A stretch of DNA of 30,251 nt from an uncultured Burkholderiales bacterium (GTDB lineage Bacteria > Pseudomonadota > Gammaproteobacteria > Burkholderiales > Burkholderiaceae_C), in NCBI GenBank assembly GCA_903952885.1, contig CAJBHE010000136.1, positions 1 to 30,251 of the forward strand. Reading direction: 5' to 3'. Under the pieces are notes generated by a model, which was given only the letters and a program-made list of their open reading frames with translations, was not told the origin of the DNA and made no database searches. Of the stretch, positions 1-7,245 are shown in pieces. Within the stretch, counting starts at the first letter, position 1. The number at the start of each line of letters is the position of its first letter. The translations under genes were made by a program, and so were the position numbers.

Positions 1-303
1 ATCGCCCTGCGAGATGCGCCACAAGGTGGCCAAGCGTTCGCTGATGAGGTCTTGGTGGGGCGAGAAGCTGTCGTAGGGCAGTGTTTCCCAGTCTGGAAAG
101 AGCACGCAGCGCAAGTCTGGGGCGAAGAATGCCATTTCGTCTTGCAGGCGTTGCGCATCCACCGCATCGGCGGTGATGATGGCGACGCGTTGTTGTTTGG
201 CTTTTTCGCGTGTGCCGAGTTGCGCGAGCAGCAATGCGTCCGCAGAGCCGACAGGGCGGGGCATGGCAAATCGTTTGCCGGGACTCAAAGAGGGCAGGTT
301 CAT
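1..303 (-). CDS. mfd: Transcription-repair coupling factor Mfd, N-terminal part (runs off the left edge)
   Basis: Reading leftward from an ATG at 303 gives 101 codons with no stop, so only the N-terminus of this roughly 1150-residue family is present. The reading includes LFPDWETLPYDSFSPHQDL followed by ISERLATLWRI, typical of the UvrB-like first domain of Mfd, which later recruits UvrA to RNA polymerase stalled at DNA damage. The helicase and polymerase-binding domains lie outside the window. It is divergent from ispD, with 58 bp between the two start codons; mfd beside ispDF is a common arrangement in Burkholderiales. I recognised it from family memory, without a search. The plus-strand frames across this stretch are shadows of it. 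Confidence 0.9.
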   Translation of the reverse strand, partial: MNLPSLSPGKRFAMPRPVGSADALLLAQLGTREKAKQQRVAIITADAVDAQRLQDEMAFFAPDLRCVLFPDWETLPYDSFSPHQDLISERLATLWRISQGD

Positions 304-326
304 TGGAGTAATTCTAGAATGGGGGC

Positions 327-351
327 TGGGCTTTCAGCTGAATGAAGCCCA
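327..351. repeat. Inverted repeat in the mfd/ispD divergent intergenic region
   Basis: The arms TGGGCTT (327-333) and AAGCCCA (345-351) are perfectly complementary. Between them is a perfect 8-bp palindrome, TCAGCTGA, at 334-341. It ends about 10 bp before the ispD start. It could be an operator shared by the divergent genes or a hairpin in the ispD leader; the sequence does not decide. Confidence 0.5.
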
Positions 352-361
352 AACCTATTCA

Positions 362-1072
362 ATGCCCTTACGCACACACACACCTATTCGTTTCTTCGCT
401 GTCATTCCCTGTGCGGGGTTTGGCAGCCGTGCGGGCACGGCCACGCCTAAGCAATACCAGGACATTGGAGGTTTGCCGCTTGTGGTGCATACGCTCAAGG
501 TCTTTGCAGGCGTCGCACGCATGGCACAAGGTGTGTTGGTGTTGGCTCCTGATGATGTGCATATGGAGGGCGTTCTGGCCGCGCATCCGCAGCCTTTGTT
601 TGCGACCTCCCGCACGGGTGGGGCGACACGGGCCGACAGCGTCCTGGCTGGTTTGCGCGCACTGCTGAAGCAAGGCGCATACGACAACGATTGGGTTCTT
701 GTGCATGACGCGGCGCGTTGCTTGGTGACGCCCGAGCAAATCAATGCCTTGATAGATGCCTGCCAAGATGATGCCGTGGGTGGCTTGCTGGCTCATAAGC
801 TAGCTGACACCCTGAAGGTCGAATTGAATGGTCGTGTGGCCCAAACGGTGGACCGGGCAGATAAATGGCTGGCGCAAACACCGCAGATGTTTCGTATTGG
901 CGTGTTGTTGAATGCTCTAGAGCACGCAGGTGCAGCCGTCACAGACGAGGCCAGCGCCATTGAGGCGATGGGCTTAAGCCCGCTGCTCGTCCCTGGCAAT
1001 GCGCAAAACTTCAAGGTGACCTACCCTGAAGACTTTGCTTTGGCCGCTGCCATTTTGAATTCGCGTCGTTGA
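362..1072 (+). CDS. ispD: 2-C-methyl-D-erythritol 4-phosphate cytidylyltransferase IspD
   Basis: IspD joins CTP to MEP to give CDP-ME, the third step of the MEP isoprenoid pathway in the cytosol. The product is 236 residues, the usual family length. It starts with the nucleotide-binding signature PCAGFGSR at residues 16-23 and a conserved K30 in ATPKQY. VHDAARC is in the middle and TDEASAIE near the C-terminus. The frame is open far upstream (to 173), but that extension overlaps mfd on the other strand and has no family similarity, so I start at ATG 362, just before the conserved PIRFFAVIP. The Shine-Dalgarno is weak. ispF follows after 27 bp, so the two are probably cotranscribed. Confidence 0.93.
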   Translation: MPLRTHTPIRFFAVIPCAGFGSRAGTATPKQYQDIGGLPLVVHTLKVFAGVARMAQGVLVLAPDDVHMEGVLAAHPQPLFATSRTGGATRADSVLAGLRALLKQGAYDNDWVLVHDAARCLVTPEQINALIDACQDDAVGGLLAHKLADTLKVELNGRVAQTVDRADKWLAQTPQMFRIGVLLNALEHAGAAVTDEASAIEAMGLSPLLVPGNAQNFKVTYPEDFALAAAILNSRR

Positions 1073-1099
1073 CGCATTGATCGATTGAAAGAACACACA

Positions 1100-1582
1100 A
1101 TGACCGTACCCACATTTCGAATTGGTGAAGGCTGGGATGTGCATGCCTTGGTGGAAGGTCGCCCGCTGATGTTGGGTGGTGTGCGCATTGAACACACGCA
1201 TGGCTTGCTTGGCCATTCAGACGCAGACGTCTTGTTGCATGCGATCACTGATGCTTTGTTGGGTGCTGCAGCGCTGGGTGATATCGGTAGGCACTTCTCA
1301 GACACAGATGCTGCCCACAAAGGCGCGGATTCTTGGGTGTTATTACAAAAGACAGCTGAGATGGTGCGCGCTGCAGGATTTCAAATTGGCAACATAGACA
1401 GCACCATCGTTGCGCAAGCGCCTAAGCTGGCAGCCCATATGCCTGCCATGTGCCAACGCATTGCTGAGGCGCTAGAGATTAATGTGTCGCGTGTGAATGT
1501 GAAGGCTAAGACGGCCGAAAAAATAGGCCCTGTGGGACAGGGCCTAAGTATGGAAGCTCGCGCTGTAGTGCTGATTTATTGA
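1100..1582 (+). CDS. ispF: 2-C-methyl-D-erythritol 2,4-cyclodiphosphate synthase IspF
   Basis: IspF cyclises CDP-ME 2-phosphate to MEcPP with release of CMP, two steps after IspD. The product is 160 residues, as expected. The zinc ligands are visible as D13 and H15 (WDVHAL) and H47 (GHSDADVLLHA). A C-terminal KAKTAEKIGPVG block shapes the CMP pocket. An in-frame TTG at 1085 would add five residues, but ATG 1100 is preceded by GAAAG and starts just before the conserved FRIGEGWDVH, so I prefer it. The last 7 bp overlap the end of the convergent HTH gene. Confidence 0.94.
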   Translation: MTVPTFRIGEGWDVHALVEGRPLMLGGVRIEHTHGLLGHSDADVLLHAITDALLGAAALGDIGRHFSDTDAAHKGADSWVLLQKTAEMVRAAGFQIGNIDSTIVAQAPKLAAHMPAMCQRIAEALEINVSRVNVKAKTAEKIGPVGQGLSMEARAVVLIY

Positions 1583-1992
1583 TGGCTAGAAGGTTTAGGA
1601 CCTAAGGCACCTAAACCTTCCACCACCTCGCGCACGACTCGTCGATGTTCGGGTTGCAAAGCGAAGTAGCGAGAAATCAACTGTTGGTCGACGAGGTTGA
1701 TGCGGTCGTCTTTGAGTGCTTCATCAACTGGGCGTGGCGGGGGGGTGCCAAATAACAATCCTTCAGGTGAAATCTTGAGCCACTTGGACAAGACAAGGAG
1801 TTTGTCTTGTTTGGGGATGGAAACACCCATAAGCCAATTGCGCGCAGCGTGTGAGGAGATTCCATCACCCCAATATCGCAAGTTGAATTCGTTTGCGATC
1901 ACGGTTGCGGAGACTCTGACGCCCGCGTCTTTGAGAGCGGCACGAAAACGGTCTGCAAATTTGCTGGTTTCTTTGGGGTAGATTTGTGTCAT
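1576..1992 (-). CDS. Small HTH (XRE/Cro-like) transcriptional regulator
   Basis: A 138-residue basic protein with a probable helix-turn-helix in the first 90 residues. The stretch ARNWLMGVSIPKQDKLLVLS resembles the recognition-helix region of Cro/CI-like regulators. The part after residue 90 (PPPRPVDEALKDDRINLVDQ) looks like a short oligomerisation or linker tail. Similar stand-alone regulators seem common in Comamonadaceae, but I know no assigned target. The start ATG (1992-1990) has GAGGT directly against it with no spacer, so initiation may be poor or unusual. The coding 3' end contains an 11-bp perfect inverted repeat (1589-1620). It converges on ispF with 7 bp of overlap. Confidence 0.75.
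   Translation of the reverse strand: MTQIYPKETSKFADRFRAALKDAGVRVSATVIANEFNLRYWGDGISSHAARNWLMGVSIPKQDKLLVLSKWLKISPEGLLFGTPPPRPVDEALKDDRINLVDQQLISRYFALQPEHRRVVREVVEGLGALGPKPSSHQ
1589..1620. repeat. 11-bp perfect inverted repeat at the ispF/HTH convergent junction
   Basis: GAAGGTTTAGG (1589-1599) and CCTAAACCTTC (1610-1620) are exact reverse complements around a 10-nt loop. It begins 7 bp after the ispF stop and lies in the last codons of the opposing HTH gene. Neither side has a clear T-run, so it is a poor textbook terminator but could end or protect both transcripts. Confidence 0.7.
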
Positions 1993-2029
1993 ACCTCGAA
2001 GGTAAGTGGGATTCGGCTGTAATGATTTA

Positions 2030-2035
2030 ATTATA
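2030..2035 (-). promoter_or_regulatory. Possible -10 box for the HTH regulator gene
   Basis: A perfect TATAAT is read on the minus strand, about 38 bp upstream of the HTH gene start, within the very AT-rich gap between that gene and the end of bdhA (1993-2098). No convincing -35 is seen at 16-18 bp. The surrounding AT-richness makes a chance match likely. Confidence 0.35.
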
Positions 2036-2098
2036 AGTAAAAAATTATTTGATTTTAATTTTTAAGTATTCAATAAAATCCGAATCTTCACATAATTT

Positions 2099-2881
2099 CT
2101 ACTGTGCGGTCCAGCCTCCATCCATATTCCAAGCCACGCCACGCACGTTGTTGGCCGCTTTGGAGCAGAAGAAGACAGCCAACTCGCCCAACTCTTCGGG
2201 CGTGGTGAACTGGCTAGACGGTTCTTTTTCACCCAAGAGCAGCTTGATGGCCTCGCCGTTGGAGATGTGCAGGGCCGCGGCTTTGGCATCCACTTGTTTT
2301 TGAACCAGCGGCGTCAGTACCCAGCCTGGACAAATGGCGTTGCAAGTCACACCCGTGGTGGCATTTTCAAGTGCCGTGACTTTGGTCAAACCCACGATGC
2401 CGTGTTTGGCGGCTACGTACGCTGATTTTTGGGCTGATCCCACCAAGCCATGTACCGAGGCCACGTTGATGATGCGACCCCAGTTTTGTTTTTGCATGTA
2501 AGGCAAGGCCAAGCGCGAAGTATGAAACGCGCTGGTGAGGTTGATGGCGATGATGGCGTCCCAGCGCTCAACTGGAAAGTCTTCAACCGAGGCCACATGT
2601 TGAATACCTGCGTTGTTCACCAATATGTCAACGCCACCGAATGTGTCATCAGCAAACTTCATCATCGCTTCAATGTCAGACGGTTTGCTCATATCCGCGC
2701 CGTGGAAGGCCACATTGACGCCCAATGCAGCCACTTCTGCCTTAGGACCTTCTGCGTCTCCAAATCCGTTGAGGATGATGTTGGCACCTTGACGTGCCAA
2801 TGATTGGGCGATGCCCAGACCAATGCCGCTGGTGGAACCCGTGACCAACGCTGTTTTACCGATGAGTGTGTGTTCAGACAT
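2099..2881 (-). CDS. bdhA: 3-hydroxybutyrate dehydrogenase (short-chain dehydrogenase)
   Basis: A classical SDR that interconverts 3-hydroxybutyrate and acetoacetate with NAD, the step after depolymerisation of stored polyhydroxybutyrate. The NAD-binding TGSTSGIG is at residues 14-21, NNAG at 89-92, and the catalytic Ser142, Tyr155 and Lys159 are present (INVAS, SAYVAAK). The C-terminal DGGWTAQ is typical of this subfamily. I start at ATG 2881, which has GGAG 8 nt upstream and gives 260 residues. An in-frame ATG six codons earlier (2899) overlaps that Shine-Dalgarno. It is divergent from relA. Substrate assignment rests on overall resemblance to known BdhA proteins and on phaR nearby, so another small hydroxyacyl substrate remains possible. 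Confidence 0.87.
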   Translation of the reverse strand: MSEHTLIGKTALVTGSTSGIGLGIAQSLARQGANIILNGFGDAEGPKAEVAALGVNVAFHGADMSKPSDIEAMMKFADDTFGGVDILVNNAGIQHVASVEDFPVERWDAIIAINLTSAFHTSRLALPYMQKQNWGRIINVASVHGLVGSAQKSAYVAAKHGIVGLTKVTALENATTGVTCNAICPGWVLTPLVQKQVDAKAAALHISNGEAIKLLLGEKEPSSQFTTPEELGELAVFFCSKAANNVRGVAWNMDGGWTAQ

Positions 2882-2942
2882 TTTCAAAACTCCATGCATT
2901 ACGATGAGAAACCTACAGACATTATGCGGTTCAGCGCCTTAA

Positions 2943-5138
2943 ATGAAATATAACGGAGACACACAGTTGCGCTCAATGTTGAGCGACTCGTTGCAAGATC
3001 TGTCTGAGCAGCCGGAAGTGCTGGTGCGTGCGCGCGCCTTCGCTCAGCCTTTGCTGATAGGGGCAACGCTGGAATCGGGCGAGGATTCGCTGGCACACGC
3101 CGATGCGGTCACAGCCATCTTGCGTCAAATCGGCGGCTCTGAAGCCATGCAAGCCGCGTGTTATTTGGTCTACGCCGCAGAACATTTGCAAAAGCCAGAG
3201 GAGGTGATTGCCAAAGCATTCGGTGCGAGCTTGGCTGAGCTGGCCTTAGAAACCGTGCGTTTGATTCGCGTTCAGCGCCACGCGCGTAAAGTCGCAGCGC
3301 AATCGCACATCGTTGCACTGCAAACTGAGAACGTGCGCAAGATGCTGTTGGCGTTTTCGCGGGACCTGCGCGTGGTGATGTTGCGTTTGGCCTCACGCAT
3401 GCAAACATTGCGTTACTACGCGTCCAGCAAGCAACCTGCGCCGCAAAGCTTGGCTTACGAGTCGTTGCATGTGTTCGCACCCTTGGCGAACCGTTTGGGT
3501 ATTTGGCAAATCAAATGGGAGATGGAAGATTTGTCGTTCCGTTTTCTTGAGCCTGTAACCTACCGTGAAATTGCCTCGCTGCTCCAAGAAAAACGCACAG
3601 AGCGCGAAAAATACATGCTGCAATTGCGCGAAAGCCTCGCGGCAGACTTGAAAGCCCAAGGCATCACCGCGCAGGTCGCAGGGCGGCCTAAACACATCTA
3701 CAGCATCGTCAAAAAAATGCGAGGCAAGTCGTTGGACTTCTCGCATGTGTTTGATGTGCGAGCTTTGCGCGTGGTCGTACCAACGGTGCCCGATTGTTAT
3801 GCCACTTTGAGCTTGGTGCACACCCACTTTACGCCAATCGATTCTGAGTTTGACGACTACATTGCCAAGCCCAAATCCAATGGCTATCAATCGTTACACA
3901 CGGTGGTGAGTGATGCCCAGCAGCGGCCCATTGAAATTCAAATACGCACGCAAGCCATGCATGCCCATGCCGAGGACGGCGTAGCTGCACATTGGGCCTA
4001 CAAAGAGGCGGGAACCAAAGGCTATGCCGGCGTCAGTGCCTCTGGCGACTACGACGCCAAAATTGCGGTGCTGCGTCAGCTCTTGGCCTGGGAGCAGGAG
4101 CTGTCAGCCGGTGCACAAAGCCAAGCCACCACCGATGCACTGAGTGACCGAATCTATGTCTTGACGCCAGACGCTGCGGTGGTCGAGTTGCCCCAAGGGG
4201 CCACGCCGATTGACTTTGCCTACACCTTGCACACCAACCTTGGCCACCGTTGTCGTGGTGCGCGAGTAGATGGGGTGTTGGTGCCTCTCAACACGCAGCT
4301 GAAAAACGGCCAGACGGTGGAGGTGACCGCCATCAAAGAAGGCGGCCCATCGCGCGATTGGCTCAACCATGAGTTGGGTTTCTTAGCCAGCTCACGGGCG
4401 CGCTCTAAAGTGCGAGCGTGGTTCAACGCGCAGGCCATGCAAGAAACGGCTGCCAAGGGGCGCGAAGCGGTTGAAAAACTGATGCAGCGCGAAGGCAAGA
4501 CCGCGATGAAGCTGGATGACTTGGCGTCGCAGCTCGGCTTCAAGTCTGCCGAGGCTTTGTTTGAACTCGTGGGCAAAGACGAGTTCTCTTTGCGCAACAT
4601 CGAAACGTTGTTGAATCCGCCTGCAGCTATCTTGGATGCAGACGACTATGTGCGTCTGAAGAAGGCCAAGTCGAGTGACAAGTCCTCTAAAAGTGGTGTG
4701 TTGGTGGTGGGCATTGATTCCTTGCTTACGCAACTCAGCAAGTGTTGCAAGCCAGCGCCGCCCGATGACATTCGTGGCTTTGTGACACGCGGCAAAGGCG
4801 TCAGCATTCACCGCGCTGATTGCGGCAACTTCCGCCAAATGGCCATTCGTAGCGGTGATCGTGTGATTGACGTAGCTTGGGGGCATTCCGCTTCGGCACA
4901 AGCGTTGGTGTACCCGGTGGATGTAAACATCGAGGCTATAGACCGTCAGGGCTTGTTACGCGACATTTCAGAGGTGTTTGCCAAAGACAAGATGAATGTC
5001 ATTGGCGTGCAAACGCAGTCCGTGAGAGATCTGGCGTGGATGACCTTCACCGTGGAAGTGGGCGATTCGCGACGGTTGCAAAAAGTCTTGGGTTTGGTGA
5101 AGGAAGTTCGGGGTGTGCGCACCGCAAAACGCCGTTGA
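2943..5138 (+). CDS. relA: GTP pyrophosphokinase RelA ((p)ppGpp synthetase)
   Basis: RelA makes (p)ppGpp on ribosomes carrying uncharged tRNA. The product is up to 731 residues (E. coli RelA is 744). The N-terminal hydrolase region is degenerate: no HD metal site is seen around YLVYAAEHLQKPEEV. The synthetase domain has RPKHIYSI and then EFDD at 302-305, the acidic form typical of RelA rather than the RFKD form of SpoT, followed by GYQSLHT. A TGS domain starts near residue 402, the zinc-finger-like CC is at 601-602, and an ACT domain fills the C-terminus. ATG 2943 lacks a Shine-Dalgarno; TTG 2967 has GGAG 8 nt upstream and is a real alternative (723 residues). The tRNA-Val gene lies 31 bp downstream. 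Confidence 0.93.
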   Translation: MKYNGDTQLRSMLSDSLQDLSEQPEVLVRARAFAQPLLIGATLESGEDSLAHADAVTAILRQIGGSEAMQAACYLVYAAEHLQKPEEVIAKAFGASLAELALETVRLIRVQRHARKVAAQSHIVALQTENVRKMLLAFSRDLRVVMLRLASRMQTLRYYASSKQPAPQSLAYESLHVFAPLANRLGIWQIKWEMEDLSFRFLEPVTYREIASLLQEKRTEREKYMLQLRESLAADLKAQGITAQVAGRPKHIYSIVKKMRGKSLDFSHVFDVRALRVVVPTVPDCYATLSLVHTHFTPIDSEFDDYIAKPKSNGYQSLHTVVSDAQQRPIEIQIRTQAMHAHAEDGVAAHWAYKEAGTKGYAGVSASGDYDAKIAVLRQLLAWEQELSAGAQSQATTDALSDRIYVLTPDAAVVELPQGATPIDFAYTLHTNLGHRCRGARVDGVLVPLNTQLKNGQTVEVTAIKEGGPSRDWLNHELGFLASSRARSKVRAWFNAQAMQETAAKGREAVEKLMQREGKTAMKLDDLASQLGFKSAEALFELVGKDEFSLRNIETLLNPPAAILDADDYVRLKKAKSSDKSSKSGVLVVGIDSLLTQLSKCCKPAPPDDIRGFVTRGKGVSIHRADCGNFRQMAIRSGDRVIDVAWGHSASAQALVYPVDVNIEAIDRQGLLRDISEVFAKDKMNVIGVQTQSVRDLAWMTFTVEVGDSRRLQKVLGLVKEVRGVRTAKRR

Positions 5139-5143
5139 AGTCT

Positions 5144-5152
5144 GCTATAATT
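5144..5152 (+). promoter_or_regulatory. Extended -10 promoter for tRNA-Val
   Basis: TGC followed by a perfect TATAAT (5147-5152) lies 17 bp before the mature tRNA 5' end. No good -35 is seen, which fits an extended -10 promoter. It begins a few bases after the relA stop. Confidence 0.6.
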
Positions 5153-5169
5153 TACTATTCGAACAATGT

Positions 5170-5246
5170 AGGCGCGTAGCTCAGTTGGTTAGAGCACCAC
5201 CTTGACATGGTGGGGGTCGTTGGTTCGATTCCAATCGCGCCTACCA
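5170..5246 (+). tRNA. tRNA-Val (anticodon GAC)
   Basis: A complete 77-nt cloverleaf. The acceptor stem AGGCGCG pairs exactly with CGCGCCT, the D-stem is GCTC/GAGC, and the anticodon stem CCACC/GGTGG encloses the loop TTGACAT, giving anticodon GAC. The T-arm is GTTGG TTCGATT CCAAT. The discriminator A5243 is followed by a genome-encoded CCA. It reads valine GUC/GUU codons. Confidence 0.95.
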
Positions 5247-5260
5247 TATTGTTCCCCGTC

Positions 5261-5300
5261 AAGCCCGGCACTGTTTGAACAGTTCTGGGCTTTTCTATTT
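5261..5300 (+). terminator. Hairpin terminator after tRNA-Val, directly in front of phaR
   Basis: The arms AAGCCCGGCACTGTT (5261-5275) and AACAGTTCTGGGCTT (5278-5292) pair over 15 positions with one mismatch and one G-U pair. The tip must open to form a normal loop. The tail is TTCTATTT. It ends about 5 bp before the phaR Shine-Dalgarno, so it can also be read as an attenuator in the phaR leader. Confidence 0.75.
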
Positions 5301-5318
5301 CAACGGGAGCTGACTTCG

Positions 5319-5765
5319 ATGAGCAGCAAAAAATCAAACACTTCAGATGATACGCAAGATCGCGTGATCAAGAAGTACCCCAATCGCCGCTTGTATGACA
5401 CTGCGTCATCCAGCTACGTGGCTTTGGCAGATATCAAGCAACTGGTCATGCACAACACCCCTTTTCGGGTGGTCGATGCCAAGTCGGGTGAAGACTTGAC
5501 ACGCAGCATCTTGTTGCAAATCATCTTAGAGCACGAGTCGGAAGGCGCACCCATCCTGACCGAACAGGTCTTGGCTAACATCATTCGCTTTTATGGGCAT
5601 TCGATGCAAAGCTTCATGGGTTCCTACCTTGAAAAGAATGTGCAAACGTTCATGGACAACGTGCCTCAGTTGCCCATCGTGCCAACATTGATGAGCAGCT
5701 ATGCCGAGCAATTGCAAAAACAAACCGAACACATGATGGATGTGATGGGACTGAACCGTAAATGA
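5319..5765 (+). CDS. phaR: Polyhydroxyalkanoate synthesis repressor PhaR
   Basis: PhaR represses phasin and PHA synthesis genes and is released by binding to PHA polymer. The product is 148 residues. The N-terminal PHB/PHA accumulation regulator DNA-binding domain has IKKYPNRRLYD at 17-27. A second segment (SYLEKNVQTFMDN and after) is the expected C-terminal helical region. ATG 5319 is preceded by GGGAG at 5305-5309 with 9 nt of spacing. The frame is open upstream through the tRNA, but that part is not protein-like. The last bases overlap the rimO start (ATGA), indicating translational coupling. Any promoter must lie at or before the tRNA, because a hairpin sits immediately before the RBS. 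Confidence 0.9.
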   Translation: MSSKKSNTSDDTQDRVIKKYPNRRLYDTASSSYVALADIKQLVMHNTPFRVVDAKSGEDLTRSILLQIILEHESEGAPILTEQVLANIIRFYGHSMQSFMGSYLEKNVQTFMDNVPQLPIVPTLMSSYAEQLQKQTEHMMDVMGLNRK

Positions 5766-7141
5766 CTGAAGTAACAACACCTAAAGTTGGATTTGTGAGC
5801 TTGGGCTGCCCCAAGGCCCTGACCGACTCCGAATTGATCTTGACGCAACTCAGTGCCGAGGGCTATCAAACCTCTAAAACTTTTGCTGGCGCTGATTTGG
5901 TCATCGTCAACACCTGCGGCTTCATTGATGACGCTGTGAAAGAAAGCCTAGACACCATTGGCGAGGCCTTGGCCGCAAATGGCAAAGTCATCGTGACGGG
6001 TTGCTTAGGTGCACGCCAAGGCGAAGGCGGTTCAAACCTCGTGAAGCAAATGCACCCCAGCGTGTTGGCCGTGACAGGCCCACACGCCACGCAAGAGGTG
6101 ATGGACGCTGTGCATGCACATTTGCCTAAGCCGCATGACCCCTTCATCGACTTGGTGCCCAACAGCTTTGGCGAAGCAGGCGTCAAGCTCACGCCCAAGC
6201 ACTATGCGTATTTGAAAATCAGTGAAGGCTGCAACCACCGCTGCACGTTTTGCATCATCCCGTCCATGCGGGGTGATTTGGTCAGTCGTCCCATTGGCGA
6301 TGTGTTGAAAGAAGCCCGCGCCTTGTTTGAAGGCGGTGTCAAAGAACTATTGGTCATCAGCCAAGACACTTCCGCCTATGGCGTGGATGTGAAATACATC
6401 ACAGGTTTCTTTGATGGCCAACCCATCAAAACACGCACCTTGGAGTTGGCGCAAGCCTTGGCCAAGTTAGCTGAGACTTATGGTGCTTGGGTTCGCTTGC
6501 ACTATGTGTATCCATATCCCAGCGTGGACGACATCATTCCCTTGATGGCTACCGGTCATGTGTTGCCCTATTTGGATGTGCCGTTTCAGCACAGCCACCC
6601 CGATGTGTTAAAGCGCATGAAGCGTCCAGCCAGTGGTGAAAAGAACCTTGAGCGTATTGCGCGTTGGCGCGAGCTGTGTCCGCAAATCGTGATTCGCAGT
6701 ACCTTCATCGCTGGTTTTCCAGGCGAGACCGAGGAGGAGTTTGAGCACTTGCTCAACTTTGTACGTGAGGCCGAAATTGACCGTGCAGGTTGCTTTGCCT
6801 ACAGCCCCGTGGACGGCGCAGCTGCTAACAATATTCCTGGCATGTTGCCAAAAGAAGTGCGTGACGAGCGCCAAGCGCGCTTCATGGCAGTGGCAGAGGC
6901 GGTGTCGATTGCCAAGCTCAAGCGCCGCATTGGTTCGACCATTCAAGTGTTGGTCGATTCAGCGCCCGCTGGTGGGCGCAAAGGTGGCGTGGGCCGCAGC
7001 TATGCGGATGCCCCCGAGATTGACGGTGTGGTGAAGCTACTGCCGCCTGAGAAACTCAGCAAAGTTTTGAAAGTTGGAGAATTCACCCGTGCCAAAGTGG
7101 TGGCGACAGATGGTCATGATCTCGTCGCATTGCCAATTTAA
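5762..7141 (+). CDS. rimO: Ribosomal protein S12 methylthiotransferase RimO
   Basis: RimO is a radical-SAM enzyme that methylthiolates a conserved aspartate of ribosomal protein S12. The product is 459 residues, slightly longer than E. coli RimO. The N-terminal MTTase domain carries C16, C52 (NTCGF) and C81 (TGCLGAR) for one Fe-S cluster. The radical-SAM motif CNHRCTFC gives C157, C161 and C164. GFPGETEEEF and then a C-terminal TRAM-like domain follow. It overlaps phaR by 4 bp and ends in a strong hairpin terminator. The RimO assignment (rather than MiaB) rests on the VGFVSLGCPKALTDSE start and overall fit. Confidence 0.93.
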   Translation: MTEVTTPKVGFVSLGCPKALTDSELILTQLSAEGYQTSKTFAGADLVIVNTCGFIDDAVKESLDTIGEALAANGKVIVTGCLGARQGEGGSNLVKQMHPSVLAVTGPHATQEVMDAVHAHLPKPHDPFIDLVPNSFGEAGVKLTPKHYAYLKISEGCNHRCTFCIIPSMRGDLVSRPIGDVLKEARALFEGGVKELLVISQDTSAYGVDVKYITGFFDGQPIKTRTLELAQALAKLAETYGAWVRLHYVYPYPSVDDIIPLMATGHVLPYLDVPFQHSHPDVLKRMKRPASGEKNLERIARWRELCPQIVIRSTFIAGFPGETEEEFEHLLNFVREAEIDRAGCFAYSPVDGAAANNIPGMLPKEVRDERQARFMAVAEAVSIAKLKRRIGSTIQVLVDSAPAGGRKGGVGRSYADAPEIDGVVKLLPPEKLSKVLKVGEFTRAKVVATDGHDLVALPI

Positions 7142-7153
7142 ATTACCTTGGGA

Positions 7154-7185
7154 CAAAAGCCACCTCAAAAGGTGGCTTTTGTTTA
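7154..7185 (+). terminator. Rho-independent terminator after rimO
   Basis: CAAAAGCCACCT (7154-7165), loop CAAA, and AGGTGGCTTTTG (7170-7181) form a perfect 12-bp stem with a T-rich right arm and tail. It closes the phaR-rimO unit. Confidence 0.88.
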
Positions 7186-7245
7186 ACTTAACTTGATGCA
7201 CAGAAAGAGCGATCGAGGGTTTCAAAGAATTGAATTGTTGATCTG

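Noticed and set aside
173..361. Upstream extension of the ispD frame
   Set aside because: It overlaps the start of mfd on the other strand and has no family similarity; ATG 362 matches the IspD N-terminus.
2010..2086. Distant 7-bp inverted repeat GATTCGG/CCGAATC flanking the AT-rich HTH/bdhA gap
   Set aside because: The arms are short and 63 bp apart; likely chance, and no target duplication was seen.
3393..3890. Long minus-strand ORFs inside relA, such as 165 codons here
   Set aside because: These are antisense shadows of a well-conserved gene with no motifs of their own.
5202..5318. Upstream extension of the phaR frame
   Set aside because: It reads through tRNA-Val and the terminator; ATG 5319 has a good Shine-Dalgarno and fits PhaR.
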